From contig JAXMBL010000003.1 in assembly GCA_046349915.1 (NCBI GenBank), forward strand, positions 2,108,001-2,172,000: a DNA stretch of 64,000 bases, in the 5' to 3' direction. Both the position numbers and the translations under genes were made by a program. Origin of the DNA: CAIXSC01 sp046349915 (GTDB taxonomy: Bacteria; Planctomycetota; Planctomycetia; Pirellulales; Pirellulaceae). The first letter of the stretch is position 1. Every line of letters begins with the position of its first letter. This document shows positions 18,232-27,056 of this stretch, in pieces. The notes under the pieces were generated by a model, which did not search any database, was not told the origin of the DNA, and saw only the letters and a list, made by a program, of their open reading frames with translations.

Positions 18232-18681
18232 TCACCGCGGCGGATAGATCTGATACAGCAGTACGTACACCAAAACACCGGTGATGGACACGTAGAGCCA
18301 GATGGGAAAGGTCCAGCGAGCCCAGGTTCGGTGCTGGGGACGATGATCCTTCAGACCATGGTAGATCGTGCCGATCGCCAGCACGGGGACCGCCATCGCC
18401 AACAGAATGTGGCTCAGGAGGATCGCGTAATAAGCGTAGCGCACGGCTTGGGGCGGGTACTGCGGAAAGGGAGTGCTCACCCCCGCCTTCGCCCCAAAGT
18501 GATACAGCAGGTAACTGGCGAGAAACAACACCGACACGCCAAACGCGGAAAGCATGACATTTCGGTGAGCCGTCTCGCGCCGCTGCTTGATCAGCCACCA
18601 GCCGACCACGAGCAATATCGTGGCCAACGAGTTGAGCGAAGCATTCACGTGCGGAAGAACTTTAGCGAGCCATTCCATCAT
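18232..18681 (-). CDS. DUF420 membrane protein, cytochrome oxidase-associated
   Basis: 149 residues with four to five predicted membrane helices. The pattern NASLNSLATILLVVGWWLIKQRRETAHRNVM, then LFLASYLLYHF and a late FPIWLYVSITGVLVYVLLY, is that of DUF420 (YozB/CtaM-like) proteins, with conserved His residues in the membrane. Family members are found beside cytochrome oxidase genes and are implicated in oxidase maturation. It starts three bases before the SCO1 stop on the transcript, so the two are almost certainly translated together. Confidence 0.85.
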   Translation of the reverse strand: MMEWLAKVLPHVNASLNSLATILLVVGWWLIKQRRETAHRNVMLSAFGVSVLFLASYLLYHFGAKAGVSTPFPQYPPQAVRYAYYAILLSHILLAMAVPVLAIGTIYHGLKDHRPQHRTWARWTFPIWLYVSITGVLVYVLLYQIYPPR

Positions 18682-18684
18682 CGC

Positions 18685-19488
18685 TCAGGGGTCCTGCTTC
18701 TTGGGTTTACTATCGGCCGACGGTTCGGGCGATGTTGGTGCTTCCTTGGCGTCACCGGCTGAAGTCGGCGCCGCAGGCTCGTCTTCGTCATGCTTGCGAG
18801 CCTCTTCGATGGCTAGCTGGCGTTTCGCTTCTTCAGCCGATTTGGCTTCGCCCGCTTTCGCTTGAGCATCGCTCGCCGATTCGGCCAGCAACTCATCCAA
18901 GAGCACTCGCAGTTCGGCCAGCTTCTCGGGCTTATTCCAAGGGAACTTGCCGCGTAACTTTCCTGCTCGATCGTAGACCAAGAACGATTCGACATGCGTC
19001 ATCTCGTCCAAGGCCACGCCATAAACCTCGGCGCCGATTCGGCGGAGCAGTTTGAGGTCGCCCGTCAAAAATAGCCATTGCTGAGGATCCGCCTGGAATT
19101 TCTTGGCGTAAGCGCTCAACGCGGTGGGACTGTCTCGTTTGGGATCGCAGGTGATGCTGAGGAACTTGACCCCCTTCTTGGCGAAGTCGCTTTGGATGGC
19201 TTCGAGCTGTCGATTCTGCCGTTCACAGGGGCCGGGGCACGAGGCGAAGAAGAAACTGACCACATGCACTTCGCCGGCGAGTTCTTTGGAGTCGAAATCG
19301 CGACCACTCCGTTCGGTCAGATGGTATTCCGAGATCCAATCGCCCTTGGCCCATTCGGGATCAGCCGCGGAGCCGACGACTTCGGTGCGGATGCGGTTTC
19401 CTCCCTTCATCCGGGATGCCGACACGGCAATCAAGACGCCGCCCGCGACGAACAGGACCGCCAAGCCCAACAACATGGCTCGTTTCAT
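18685..19488 (-). CDS. SCO1/SenC-family copper chaperone with charged C-terminal tail
   Basis: 267 residues. An N-terminal anchor (MLLGLAVLFVAGGVLIAVSA) is followed by a thioredoxin-like domain with the copper-binding C-P-G-P-C in FFFASCPGPCERQN and the partner His in EMTHVESFLVYDR. SCO proteins deliver copper to the CuA site of CoxII, which is encoded upstream in the same locus. The last 65 residues are a Lys/Glu/Ala/Pro tail that is not part of the SCO fold. The ATG overlaps the stop of the permease gene by four bases; a frame 46 codons longer is unsupported. Confidence 0.9.
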   Translation of the reverse strand: MKRAMLLGLAVLFVAGGVLIAVSASRMKGGNRIRTEVVGSAADPEWAKGDWISEYHLTERSGRDFDSKELAGEVHVVSFFFASCPGPCERQNRQLEAIQSDFAKKGVKFLSITCDPKRDSPTALSAYAKKFQADPQQWLFLTGDLKLLRRIGAEVYGVALDEMTHVESFLVYDRAGKLRGKFPWNKPEKLAELRVLLDELLAESASDAQAKAGEAKSAEEAKRQLAIEEARKHDEDEPAAPTSAGDAKEAPTSPEPSADSKPKKQDP

Positions 19489-20339
19489 TGCCAATCTCCC
19501 ACAGTGCGAGTGCGACCAACTTGGAGGGCGGCCCAAGTGAGTCCCACCGCGAACACTAACGCCACGATCCAACAAATGCCCAAAGTCGGCTGATAATATC
19601 CTAGGGGCAATTCGACGCCCGACCATAGCCGCCGTACTCCGGCGACGCAGTAGGTTAGTGGATTCAGCCGCATGATCCAGTGCAAAACCACTTGGCCGCC
19701 GGTCGTTTCACCCGTGATGGCTGGAATGGGGAAAAAAGCTCCCGAGAGCAGCCACATCGGCATCAGGAGCAAGTTCATGACCGCGTGAAAACCCTGAGTG
19801 GAATCAAGACGCCACGCAATGATGAAGCCTAAGCCGGTCATCGCCAACGCGGAAAGAAACATCAGCCCGCCAAGTTGTATCCATTCCGCCAACGCCGCCG
19901 ACCGATGCAGCGTTAATCCCAGTGCCAAATAGATGACGCCGTGAATCAAGGCGATCGCGACCCCGCCCAGCAACTTGCCGAGCACCATCGACCACCGCGG
20001 CACTGGCGCCACAAGCACCGTCTGCAAGAATCCCTCGCGTCGGTCCTCGATCAACGAAATCGTCGCGAAGATGGCGGTGAACAACAACGTGAGCATCAAG
20101 GTGCCGGGGAAATAGTACTCCAAAAACGTCGGTCCCCCCTCGGGCCCCAGGCGAAACGACTGTCGCAACCCCGCGCCAAACAAGAGCCAGAAGACCAGAG
20201 GTTGAGCCAACGCCCCCATCACTCGATGGCGTTGTCGAAAAAAACGAACCAATTCCCGCCAGGCCAACATGTGGACGACTCGCCACGAGGCGCCGCCCAT
20301 CGACGCCGCGGCGCGTTCAGCGACTGCTTGTTCGCTCAT
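19485..20339 (-). CDS. ABC-2 type permease
   Basis: 284 residues, six predicted helices, with the ABC-2 pattern WRELVRFFRQRHRVMGALAQPLVFWLLFGAGL, PGTLMLTLLFTAIFATISLIEDRREGFLQTVLVAPVPR and a final GxxxLxxLNPLTYCVAGVRRLW. It pairs with the ATPase gene directly upstream (ATGA overlap) and overlaps SCO1 by four bases. An exporter of this type inside a cox/sco cluster may move a heme, lipid or copper-related cargo; the cargo is unknown. Homologous NodJ/DrrB-like permeases show that the family alone does not define the substrate. Confidence 0.88.
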   Translation of the reverse strand: MSEQAVAERAAASMGGASWRVVHMLAWRELVRFFRQRHRVMGALAQPLVFWLLFGAGLRQSFRLGPEGGPTFLEYYFPGTLMLTLLFTAIFATISLIEDRREGFLQTVLVAPVPRWSMVLGKLLGGVAIALIHGVIYLALGLTLHRSAALAEWIQLGGLMFLSALAMTGLGFIIAWRLDSTQGFHAVMNLLLMPMWLLSGAFFPIPAITGETTGGQVVLHWIMRLNPLTYCVAGVRRLWSGVELPLGYYQPTLGICWIVALVFAVGLTWAALQVGRTRTVGDWQ

Positions 20340-21286
20340 TGGGCCGCCTCCGTCCGTGGACGCTCGGCATCCAAGCGACGACCCGTTCGCGCGACAAAGA
20401 CATCTTCCAGCGTGGGACGCCCTAGGGAAATCGATTCGCAGCGATCCGCGACCGCTTGAGCCAGGGGGCCGATCCAACGTGACCCTTCGCGAGTTTCAAT
20501 GCGGACCTCCCCCTCGACCGCCTGCGGCTCGAGCGGAAAGCTCCGCCGAATCAGCGCCGCGACCTCCGAGGACTCGGTTGTACGCAGAATAATCGTCTCG
20601 CCACCCACCGACGATCGTAAGGCCGCGGGGGTGTCGACCGCCACAACGCGTCCGACATCAAGCAATGCGAGGCGGTCGGCTTTATCGGCTTCCTCGAGCA
20701 GATGCGTCGTCAGCACAATCGTCGTGCCGTGTGATTCACGGAGTCGTCGCAAGACGCTCCAAAGATCGAGACGTGCGCCAGGGTCGAGGCCCGTGCTGGG
20801 TTCGTCGAGCAGCAGCAACCGAGGATTGTGCATGAGCGCTTGGGCGAGCTCCAAGCGACGTCTTAATCCACCTGACAGCGTTTCGGCTCGATCATTCGCT
20901 CGGTCCGCTAGACCTAATTCCTCAAGTCGCTGAGTGGACGCCGCACGCAAATGGGCGCCTCGTAGGCCGTAGAGCGTTCCCGCACAGGCTAGATTCTCCG
21001 CCACGGTCAGTTTGCGATCAACGCAAGCGGCTTGGAACACGACTCCCAAACGTTGGCGAACCGCGGATGGCTGTCGACGCAAATCGCAACCGCAAATGGT
21101 CGCATCGCCCTGCTGCAGCGGCACTAGTGTCGATAGCAAGCGGAAGAGCGTCGACTTGCCGCCGCCGTTGGGACCCAGCAAGCCAAAGATCTCGCCGGTT
21201 CGGACGGCCAAGTCGACATCGTTCAATGCCACTCGGTCCCCGTAGGCGAAGCGAACGCCTTTTACCTCAATGGCCAGAGTCGTCAT
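20336..21286 (-). CDS. ABC transporter ATP-binding protein
   Basis: 316 residues. Walker A LLGPNGGGKSTLFRLL, the signature LSGGLRRRLELAQALMHNP, Walker B LLLLDEPSTGLDP and the switch His in VLTTHLLEEADKADR are complete. The C-terminal 90 residues are the extension seen in DrrA/CcmA-type exporters. Four-base overlaps with CoxIV upstream and the permease downstream place it firmly in the oxidase transcript. Confidence 0.93.
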   Translation of the reverse strand: MTTLAIEVKGVRFAYGDRVALNDVDLAVRTGEIFGLLGPNGGGKSTLFRLLSTLVPLQQGDATICGCDLRRQPSAVRQRLGVVFQAACVDRKLTVAENLACAGTLYGLRGAHLRAASTQRLEELGLADRANDRAETLSGGLRRRLELAQALMHNPRLLLLDEPSTGLDPGARLDLWSVLRRLRESHGTTIVLTTHLLEEADKADRLALLDVGRVVAVDTPAALRSSVGGETIILRTTESSEVAALIRRSFPLEPQAVEGEVRIETREGSRWIGPLAQAVADRCESISLGRPTLEDVFVARTGRRLDAERPRTEAAQ

Positions 21287-21720
21287 TCGGACTTATCGGA
21301 GTCTTCCTTCTTCTCCGCTTTATGCTCCGAGTCGCCATGCGACCCATGCCCATGCACCGGCTCTTGCTCTTCCGAAGCATACAGCGATCGCTCTTCGGCA
21401 TAGTAGCGAACGCGTTGCCCGACGTCGGGGACCAACGCCACGACCAAGAAGACCGACATCAGCGAAGCGGGCACCGTCAACACGTACTTCCAATTCGCTT
21501 CCCAGATCAAGTGCATGAAGAAGCAGATCACGAGCATCGCCTTCGTGCACGATACGGCCATCATGAACACCCAGCCAACCGCGGGCGTGTCCTTGAACGG
21601 CCATAGCGACGAATAGGTGAAGAACGACATGGTGGTGAGCACGCAGAGCGCCACGAACACCATCAGGTATTTGCCGGTGCCGCCATGCGAGTGATGGTCG
21701 TGTTGATCGTTTGCAGACAT
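21283..21720 (-). CDS. Cytochrome c oxidase subunit IV family protein
   Basis: 145 residues, three membrane helices (VFVALCVLTTMSFFTY, VGWVFMMAVSCTKAMLVICFFMHL, VLTVPASLMSVFLVVALVP) matching the prokaryotic CoxIV/CyoD-like family, where K and H in CTKAMLVICFFMHL are typical. It has a His-rich N-terminus and a His/Glu/Lys-rich tail of about 45 residues. ATG 21720 follows GGAG by four bases. It encodes the small structural subunit of the aa3-type oxidase whose larger subunits lie upstream. Confidence 0.87.
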   Translation of the reverse strand: MSANDQHDHHSHGGTGKYLMVFVALCVLTTMSFFTYSSLWPFKDTPAVGWVFMMAVSCTKAMLVICFFMHLIWEANWKYVLTVPASLMSVFLVVALVPDVGQRVRYYAEERSLYASEEQEPVHGHGSHGDSEHKAEKKEDSDKSE

Positions 21721-21776
21721 GAGAGACTCCAATTTCGACCCGCGTTATCCGACGGGAGTTTTGCCTCGACCCACTC

Positions 21777-23012
21777 TTAGAACAAGTACAGCAGCGGGAA
21801 CAGGAAGATCCAGACAAGGTCGACAAAGTGCCAGTACAAACCGCCGTTCTCCAGCAGGTGAGCGTTCGAGGCGTCGAGCTTGTAGCGGAGCATCAGGGCG
21901 AACATCAGCAACCCGACCGCGACGTGAATGGCGTGGAAGCCCGTCAGCAAGAAGTAAGTGCTCGCCCACATGTTGCCGCTCGGGATGTGGATCGGCAACC
22001 GCAAGAAATGATATTCGTCGTTCAATCCATGGGCGTAGGTTTCGAGCTGAGGAATCAGTCCGAGCCAACCGTCCACTCGACGCAACCGTTCTTTCAACGC
22101 CAACGCTTGTTCGTCGAGCCCTGCCTTCTCTTTGGCCAAGGCGGTCAGTTGGTCGCCGACTTGTGCGGCGTCTTGCTTCTCCAAATCGGCCTTCTTCGCA
22201 TCACTCGCGGTCTGCTGCTTCTCAATCTCGCCGATCTGTTTCTTCAGTTCAGCCTGGTCCTTTTCCATCCGCTTCGTTTCGGCCGCGATGAACTTCTCGG
22301 GCTTGTGGCCTTCTCGCGGATAGATGTACCAAGCGAGTGTGTTGAGAGCGGCTTGGCGGCGAGCCGGATCGTCGTCTCGAGCCGCGGTTTGCTCGGCCCA
22401 GTAGACCAAGTAATCCCGCAAGTCCTCGCACCGCTTTTGGTCATCGCTGACCACGGCCGCTTGTCCTTCGCCCGCCGAAGCACTTGAGGCCTTTGCGAGC
22501 TCCGTCGCCAGATCGTTCAAACGCAGACGCACGGCCGAGGCGTAGTTCACGTCGGCCCGGTCCCAGATCAAGCTGCGAGGGGTGGACGGATAAATGCCGT
22601 GCGAAAACTTGCCGCTGTACTCGTACATCTTCACGCCAAGGAAGACTGAGCCCAGGATGAAAGTGGCGAGCAGCCATAGTCGAGCGATGGAGCTTTGGTT
22701 CAGCTTGGCCGCTTCCAATCCTAGCACGATCGTCACGCTGCTGCAGATCAGCACGAACGTATTGAACGCCCCGATCGGCTCGACCAAGTGCACGTCGTGC
22801 GGCAGCGGCCACGAACCCGCCGGGGAGCCGAAACGCAGCACGATGTAGGCGCCAATCAGGCCCGCGAAAAACATGATTTCCGTCGACAGGAAGAGCCAGA
22901 GGCAGAGCTTGCCGTTGGCCAGCGGGAGCCCCGGCTGATAGGCCAACTTGATGTGGCCATGGCCGTGGTCGCCGTGCGAATCGCCGTGGTCGGAGTGTGC
23001 TTCGTGCGTCAT
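21777..23012 (-). CDS. coxC: Cytochrome c oxidase subunit III with ~200-residue soluble insertion
   Basis: 411 residues, twice the usual five-helix bacterial length. Helices at about 35-60 (LWLFLSTEIMFFAGLIGAYIVL), 80-101, 111-131, 348-375 (FLLTGFHAIHVAVGLLMFALML) and 392-411 (YWHFVDLVWIFLFPLLYLF) give the five-helix form, with the lipid-binding Glu in STEIMFFA and the HFVDLVW signature. Between helices 3 and 4, residues 145-345 form a soluble, highly charged block; 245-312 looks like a coiled coil (EKDQAELKKQIGEIEKQ). The insertion keeps the frame and codon use of the gene. A His-rich N-terminus precedes helix 1. Confidence 0.88.
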   Translation of the reverse strand: MTHEAHSDHGDSHGDHGHGHIKLAYQPGLPLANGKLCLWLFLSTEIMFFAGLIGAYIVLRFGSPAGSWPLPHDVHLVEPIGAFNTFVLICSSVTIVLGLEAAKLNQSSIARLWLLATFILGSVFLGVKMYEYSGKFSHGIYPSTPRSLIWDRADVNYASAVRLRLNDLATELAKASSASAGEGQAAVVSDDQKRCEDLRDYLVYWAEQTAARDDDPARRQAALNTLAWYIYPREGHKPEKFIAAETKRMEKDQAELKKQIGEIEKQQTASDAKKADLEKQDAAQVGDQLTALAKEKAGLDEQALALKERLRRVDGWLGLIPQLETYAHGLNDEYHFLRLPIHIPSGNMWASTYFLLTGFHAIHVAVGLLMFALMLRYKLDASNAHLLENGGLYWHFVDLVWIFLFPLLYLF

Positions 23013-23024
23013 GGAAAAGTACCG

Positions 23025-23942
23025 TCAGGCAAGCGGAACGAACATCAATAGTCCCAGAAACGCAGGCAAGTAGATCAACGACGCTCGCAGAAGCAGCCTC
23101 GCTGAACTCTCGTTACGCTGGGCGAAGAAAATCACGGCGCACGCCAACTGGGCGGCCCCGAGCATCAAGGCAAGTGCGGCGAACCAGCCCGCGCCAGGCG
23201 CCGGGCCAAATAGCGCGGGAATCAAACTTACGGGCAACAAAGCCACGGCGGCCAGGACCGCCTGGACGCCCGCTCTTCGACCCGTGGGATCTACGACCGT
23301 CAGCATCTTCAGACCGGCTTGCTCGTATTGTCGCCGATACAGCCAAGCGATCGCCATAAAGTGCGGGAATTGCCACAAGAACATGGTGGTGAAGAGAGCC
23401 GCCATGCGCAAATCGTAGGCTCCCTCGACCGCCACCCAGCCAACGCAGATCGGCATCGCGCCCGAGACCGCGCCGACGGCCGTGTTGATTTCCGACCGAC
23501 TCTTCAGCGGCGTATAGGCTGCCACATAGACAACCCAAGTCCCAACCGCCCAGGCTGCCGTGTCCCAGCGAAGCGTCGCCAACAGGTAGATCGTGCCCGC
23601 CACCAACGTGACTGCCGCGAACACCAGCACCTCGCGACTCGTCAACCGCCCCGCGGGCAACGGACGGCGAGACGTGCGGTCCATGCGCCCGTCGCTCGTC
23701 CGCTCCAACCATTGGTTCACCGCGCTAGCGCTGGCCGCCACCAAAGCCACGCCCACGACGGCATGCAAGACATGCCAAACGTCCGGTTGTCCCCAACGAG
23801 CCACAAACGCCGAAACGGCGACTGCCACCAACATCATGACGGCAATTCGCGGCTTCGTCAGTTCGACGTAATCGGCCAAGCGGCTGGTAGTCACCGCGGC
23901 GCCGGCGTCGATTGCTTTTGAATTGCTGGTTGTTGACGACAT
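23025..23942 (-). CDS. ctaB: Protoheme IX farnesyltransferase (heme O synthase)
   Basis: 305 residues, UbiA-type prenyltransferase with about nine helices. Signatures: YVELTKPRIAVMM at the start, NQWLERTSDGRMDRTSRRPLPAGR (the first Asp-rich motif, N/DxxxD), and YTPLKSRSEINTAVGAVSGAMP. It adds a farnesyl group to heme B to make heme O, the precursor of the heme A used by the neighbouring oxidase. It is followed 12 bases later by coxC. The 131-base gap before it holds a short inverted repeat GATGGG / CCCATC. Confidence 0.92.
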   Translation of the reverse strand: MSSTTSNSKAIDAGAAVTTSRLADYVELTKPRIAVMMLVAVAVSAFVARWGQPDVWHVLHAVVGVALVAASASAVNQWLERTSDGRMDRTSRRPLPAGRLTSREVLVFAAVTLVAGTIYLLATLRWDTAAWAVGTWVVYVAAYTPLKSRSEINTAVGAVSGAMPICVGWVAVEGAYDLRMAALFTTMFLWQFPHFMAIAWLYRRQYEQAGLKMLTVVDPTGRRAGVQAVLAAVALLPVSLIPALFGPAPGAGWFAALALMLGAAQLACAVIFFAQRNESSARLLLRASLIYLPAFLGLLMFVPLA

Positions 23943-24073
23943 GACCGATTCAAATTCTCTGTGATGGGGATACGTCCCATCGTTCGTTGTCCTCTGACCG
24001 AATTTACTTACACATGTGAGCGATCAACAGGGACTTCATGATCGCCGCGACCTGTCCCTTAATCGTTATTGTT

Positions 24074-25171
24074 TTACCTCAAAGCACCCCGCATCGGCAC
24101 TGCTCGCGAACGCTCACCATCTCTCCCGTGTCCCCTTTGCGGACCATCCTCGACCAAAAACGGGAACATTCGCAGGGATCGCACTGAAATTGCCACCGCA
24201 ATCGCCAACACCAGCGAACCGTTCGCGACATGAGCCGTCGTCGTCAAAGCCTGGGCCAGGCTGTTGGTTTGCACGGTGTACGAGGCGGCGAAAAACCAGT
24301 CAGCGAACCAAGAGGGCCAACCCCATTTGACGACCCACGTGCCAAACCCCAGCCCAATTTGGGCCGCTACCAAGACCAGCATCGCAGTCGCTCGACCGAC
24401 GAGTCCAGAGTCTTGGGGCGAGCATCCTGCATTGCGGGCGGCAATACACGCCTTCTGAAGCATCCAACAATGGACCAACACCGCCATCGCCATGATGACA
24501 TGAAAAACTACCAGAGTCCGGAAATAACCAGCGGTCGCGTCAATCGGAACATGTCGCAAACCTGCGCCCAAGACCAATTGCAGATAGGCCATCGCCGCGG
24601 TCAACAGCGACAGCCGTTGGATGCGTCGTCCCACGGACTGATCTGATTGCTGGCCGCTGCTCATCGCCTCGTCGCTCTGGCGATCCTGACCATTCCGCCA
24701 CCAGCGACTTGTAAACACGGCAATCGCCGCTGTCAGCGCGAAGAACGCCGGTCCCACGCAGCCGTGGACCATGGCGAGTTGCCGGTCATCGAACAGTACT
24801 CGCATACCGCCCAACGCGCCCTGCCCGATCACGCCCAGCAATGCCACAACCGAAACAATGCGCATCCAAGGTCGCGAGTCGCCCAGAAAAGTCGCAATGA
24901 CCAACCCGATCGTGATCATGCCGACGCCTGAAGCCAGCAACCGATGGCCATGCTCGATGAACAAATCAAACGGTCCAAACAACCAGGTCTGCCAAGGATA
25001 CAGAAACAGGTTGTAGCCGTAGGTGTTGGGCCAGTCAGGCACCGCCATGCCCGCGTCGTACGTGGTCACCAAGCCGCCGACCCAGATCAGCGGAAACGTC
25101 GCGCAGACCAACGCCACCGCCGCACGGCGCGGCCAGTGGCTGTATCGATTTGCGACGTCTGCTGAACTCAC
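24074..25171 (-). CDS. ctaA: Heme A synthase, CtaA/COX15-type
   Basis: 365 residues, about eight helices in two four-helix halves. His pairs fit the family: EHGHRLLASGVG, MVHGCVGPAFFAL, FHVIMAMAVLVHC and TTAHVANGSL; the start has VGGLVTTYDAGMAVPDWPNTYG as in COX15. It converts heme O to heme A. A soluble loop (about 160-185) separates the halves. It follows coxA and precedes ctaB, so both heme A enzymes sit between oxidase subunits. The C-terminal 30 residues are a basic tail. Confidence 0.9.
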   Translation of the reverse strand: MSSADVANRYSHWPRRAAVALVCATFPLIWVGGLVTTYDAGMAVPDWPNTYGYNLFLYPWQTWLFGPFDLFIEHGHRLLASGVGMITIGLVIATFLGDSRPWMRIVSVVALLGVIGQGALGGMRVLFDDRQLAMVHGCVGPAFFALTAAIAVFTSRWWRNGQDRQSDEAMSSGQQSDQSVGRRIQRLSLLTAAMAYLQLVLGAGLRHVPIDATAGYFRTLVVFHVIMAMAVLVHCWMLQKACIAARNAGCSPQDSGLVGRATAMLVLVAAQIGLGFGTWVVKWGWPSWFADWFFAASYTVQTNSLAQALTTTAHVANGSLVLAIAVAISVRSLRMFPFLVEDGPQRGHGRDGERSRAVPMRGALR

Positions 25172-25209
25172 GACTTAGGCTCTTCCGATTTCCATACTGC
25201 TGGAGCGCT

Positions 25210-25235
25210 GCGAGCAGCTCCGAGGAACTGCTCGC
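25210..25235 (-). other. Hairpin between coxA and ctaA
   Basis: Eight-pair inverted repeat GCGAGCAG / CTGCTCGC with a ten-base loop, ten bases after the coxA stop. There is no T-run, so it is more likely an mRNA end-protecting or processing structure, or a weak attenuator, than a terminator. Confidence 0.4.
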
Positions 25236-25244
25236 GTGAAACCA

Positions 25245-27056
25245 CTAGTGCCCCTTCGGCGGCAGCGGCTTCACGCCGGCCGGAGGCGGCTGAGTCTGCG
25301 GGTAGTAATCGATCGATACTTCCGGCGAACCGTACTCATAGGGGCCGCGGTAGATAATCGGCTGGAAGTCGAAGTTGCCGTGCCCCGGAGGACTCGGCGC
25401 CATCCATTCCAACGTATTCGCTTTCCACGGGTTCCGGCCGACTCGCGGACCAAAGAACATGCTGTAGATGAAGTTGGCCGCGAAAATCACTTGAGTCGCC
25501 ACCATGCCGATGGCGCAGATCGAAATGAACTGATTCACCGGTTGAAGGTGTTCGAAGACTTTATAGTCGTACGGGTCCGCCAAGCGACGAGGAAAACCAA
25601 CGGCGCCTAGCACATGCATCAAATAGAACGTGCCATTCAGGAAGACGAACGAGAAGAAGAAGTGGACCTTCCCCCACGTGTCGTTCATCATGCGGCCAAA
25701 CATCTTCGGGAACCAGAAATAGATGGCGCCAAACACCGCCATCGCCGTGCCGCCGAACAAAACGTAGTGAAAGTGAGCCACGATGTAGTACGTGTCGTGG
25801 ATGAAGATGTCGACGGGCGTGGCGGCCATGAAGATGCCCGACAAACCGCCGATCACGAACATCGACACGAACGACAACGCGAACAACATGGGAGTGTTGA
25901 ACGTCAGCTTTCCACCCCAGATCGTGCCTAGCCAGTTAAAGACCTTCACGGCGCTGGGTAGAGCGATCATCATCGTCGACACCATGAACGCCATGCCGAG
26001 CAGCGGTTGCATGCCCGAAACGAACATATGGTGACCCCACACGATGAAACCCAGGCCGGCGATGCCCGAAATCGAATACACCATCGGCTTGTAGCCGAAA
26101 ACCGGCTTCCGAGCAAAGCAAGCAATGATGTCGGACACCATGCCCATCGCGGGCAGAATCATGATGTAAACGGCCGGATGCGAGTAGAACCAGAAGAGGT
26201 GCTGCCACAGGAGCGGCTGACCACCGCCGCTGGCCGCGGCCGAGTTATTGACGATCAGACCTTCTGGCAAGAAGAAGCCCGTGTTGAACAAGCGATCGGT
26301 GACTTGCATAAAGCCCGCCGCCGTGAGCACGGGAAGAGCGAACGCCTGCAGGATCGCCGTGATGAACATGCCCCAGATAGTCAAAGGCAACCGAAACATG
26401 GTCATGCCCGGCGCACGCATCTGGATGATCGTTGTCATGTAATTGACCGACCCCATCATCGACGACACGCCGACGAAGGTGACGCCCAACAGCCACATCG
26501 TCTGAGCCGCACCGCTCGACGGCGCCGCATCGCGCATTACCGACAGCGGCGGGTACGACGTCCAACCGCCTGCCGCTCCATTCCCCGGCAGGAAGAAGCT
26601 GGAGCCGATGCAGAAGAACGCTGGCCACATGAACCAATAGCTCAACATGTTGAGCGTTGGAAAGGCCATGTCGTCGGCGCCGATCATCAGCGGAATCAGG
26701 TAGTTGCCGAAGGCGCCCGCCAAGATCGGGATGATCACGAAGAAGATCATCACGGTGGCATGCATCGTGAACAACGTCGTATAGAACTCAGGCGAGATCT
26801 GGCCGCCTTCCGCCGAGAACAACATGCGGCCGATGACCGGCATGTCGCTCCAAGGCCAAGCCAATTGCCAGCGAATCCCCAGGGCGAGCAAGCCGCCGAC
26901 CAGGAACCACAGCAGCGTGGAGAACAAGAACTGGAGTCCGATGATCTTGTGGTCAAGCGAAAACACGTACGTGCTGATGAACTTTCCAACACTCATCGTG
27001 TCCGAATGCCCATGCCCGTGCGAGTGGTCGTGTGAACTAACGGAAATACTAGTCAT
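25245..27056 (-). CDS. coxA: Cytochrome c oxidase subunit I, A2-type heme-copper oxidase
   Basis: 603 residues, twelve predicted helices. Heme a ligand H99 (FTMHATVM) and the CuB ligands H293, H342 and H343 are present; the covalent His-Tyr pair is H293/Y297 in YSHPAVY. The Glu of A1 enzymes (GHPEVY) is replaced, and YSHPxVY is the A2 signature found in Thermus-type caa3 oxidases. The conserved AHFHYVLFGG carries the later heme ligands. The first 20 residues are His-rich. The start codon overlaps the coxB stop by one base (TAATG). It reduces oxygen to water and pumps protons across the inner membrane. Confidence 0.96.
   Translation of the reverse strand: MTSISVSSHDHSHGHGHSDTMSVGKFISTYVFSLDHKIIGLQFLFSTLLWFLVGGLLALGIRWQLAWPWSDMPVIGRMLFSAEGGQISPEFYTTLFTMHATVMIFFVIIPILAGAFGNYLIPLMIGADDMAFPTLNMLSYWFMWPAFFCIGSSFFLPGNGAAGGWTSYPPLSVMRDAAPSSGAAQTMWLLGVTFVGVSSMMGSVNYMTTIIQMRAPGMTMFRLPLTIWGMFITAILQAFALPVLTAAGFMQVTDRLFNTGFFLPEGLIVNNSAAASGGGQPLLWQHLFWFYSHPAVYIMILPAMGMVSDIIACFARKPVFGYKPMVYSISGIAGLGFIVWGHHMFVSGMQPLLGMAFMVSTMMIALPSAVKVFNWLGTIWGGKLTFNTPMLFALSFVSMFVIGGLSGIFMAATPVDIFIHDTYYIVAHFHYVLFGGTAMAVFGAIYFWFPKMFGRMMNDTWGKVHFFFSFVFLNGTFYLMHVLGAVGFPRRLADPYDYKVFEHLQPVNQFISICAIGMVATQVIFAANFIYSMFFGPRVGRNPWKANTLEWMAPSPPGHGNFDFQPIIYRGPYEYGSPEVSIDYYPQTQPPPAGVKPLPPKGH

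Noticed and set aside
26007..27035. 342-codon open frame on the plus strand
   Set aside because: It is entirely antisense to coxA; its His/Arg/Asp-rich translation is a mirror of coxA codons.
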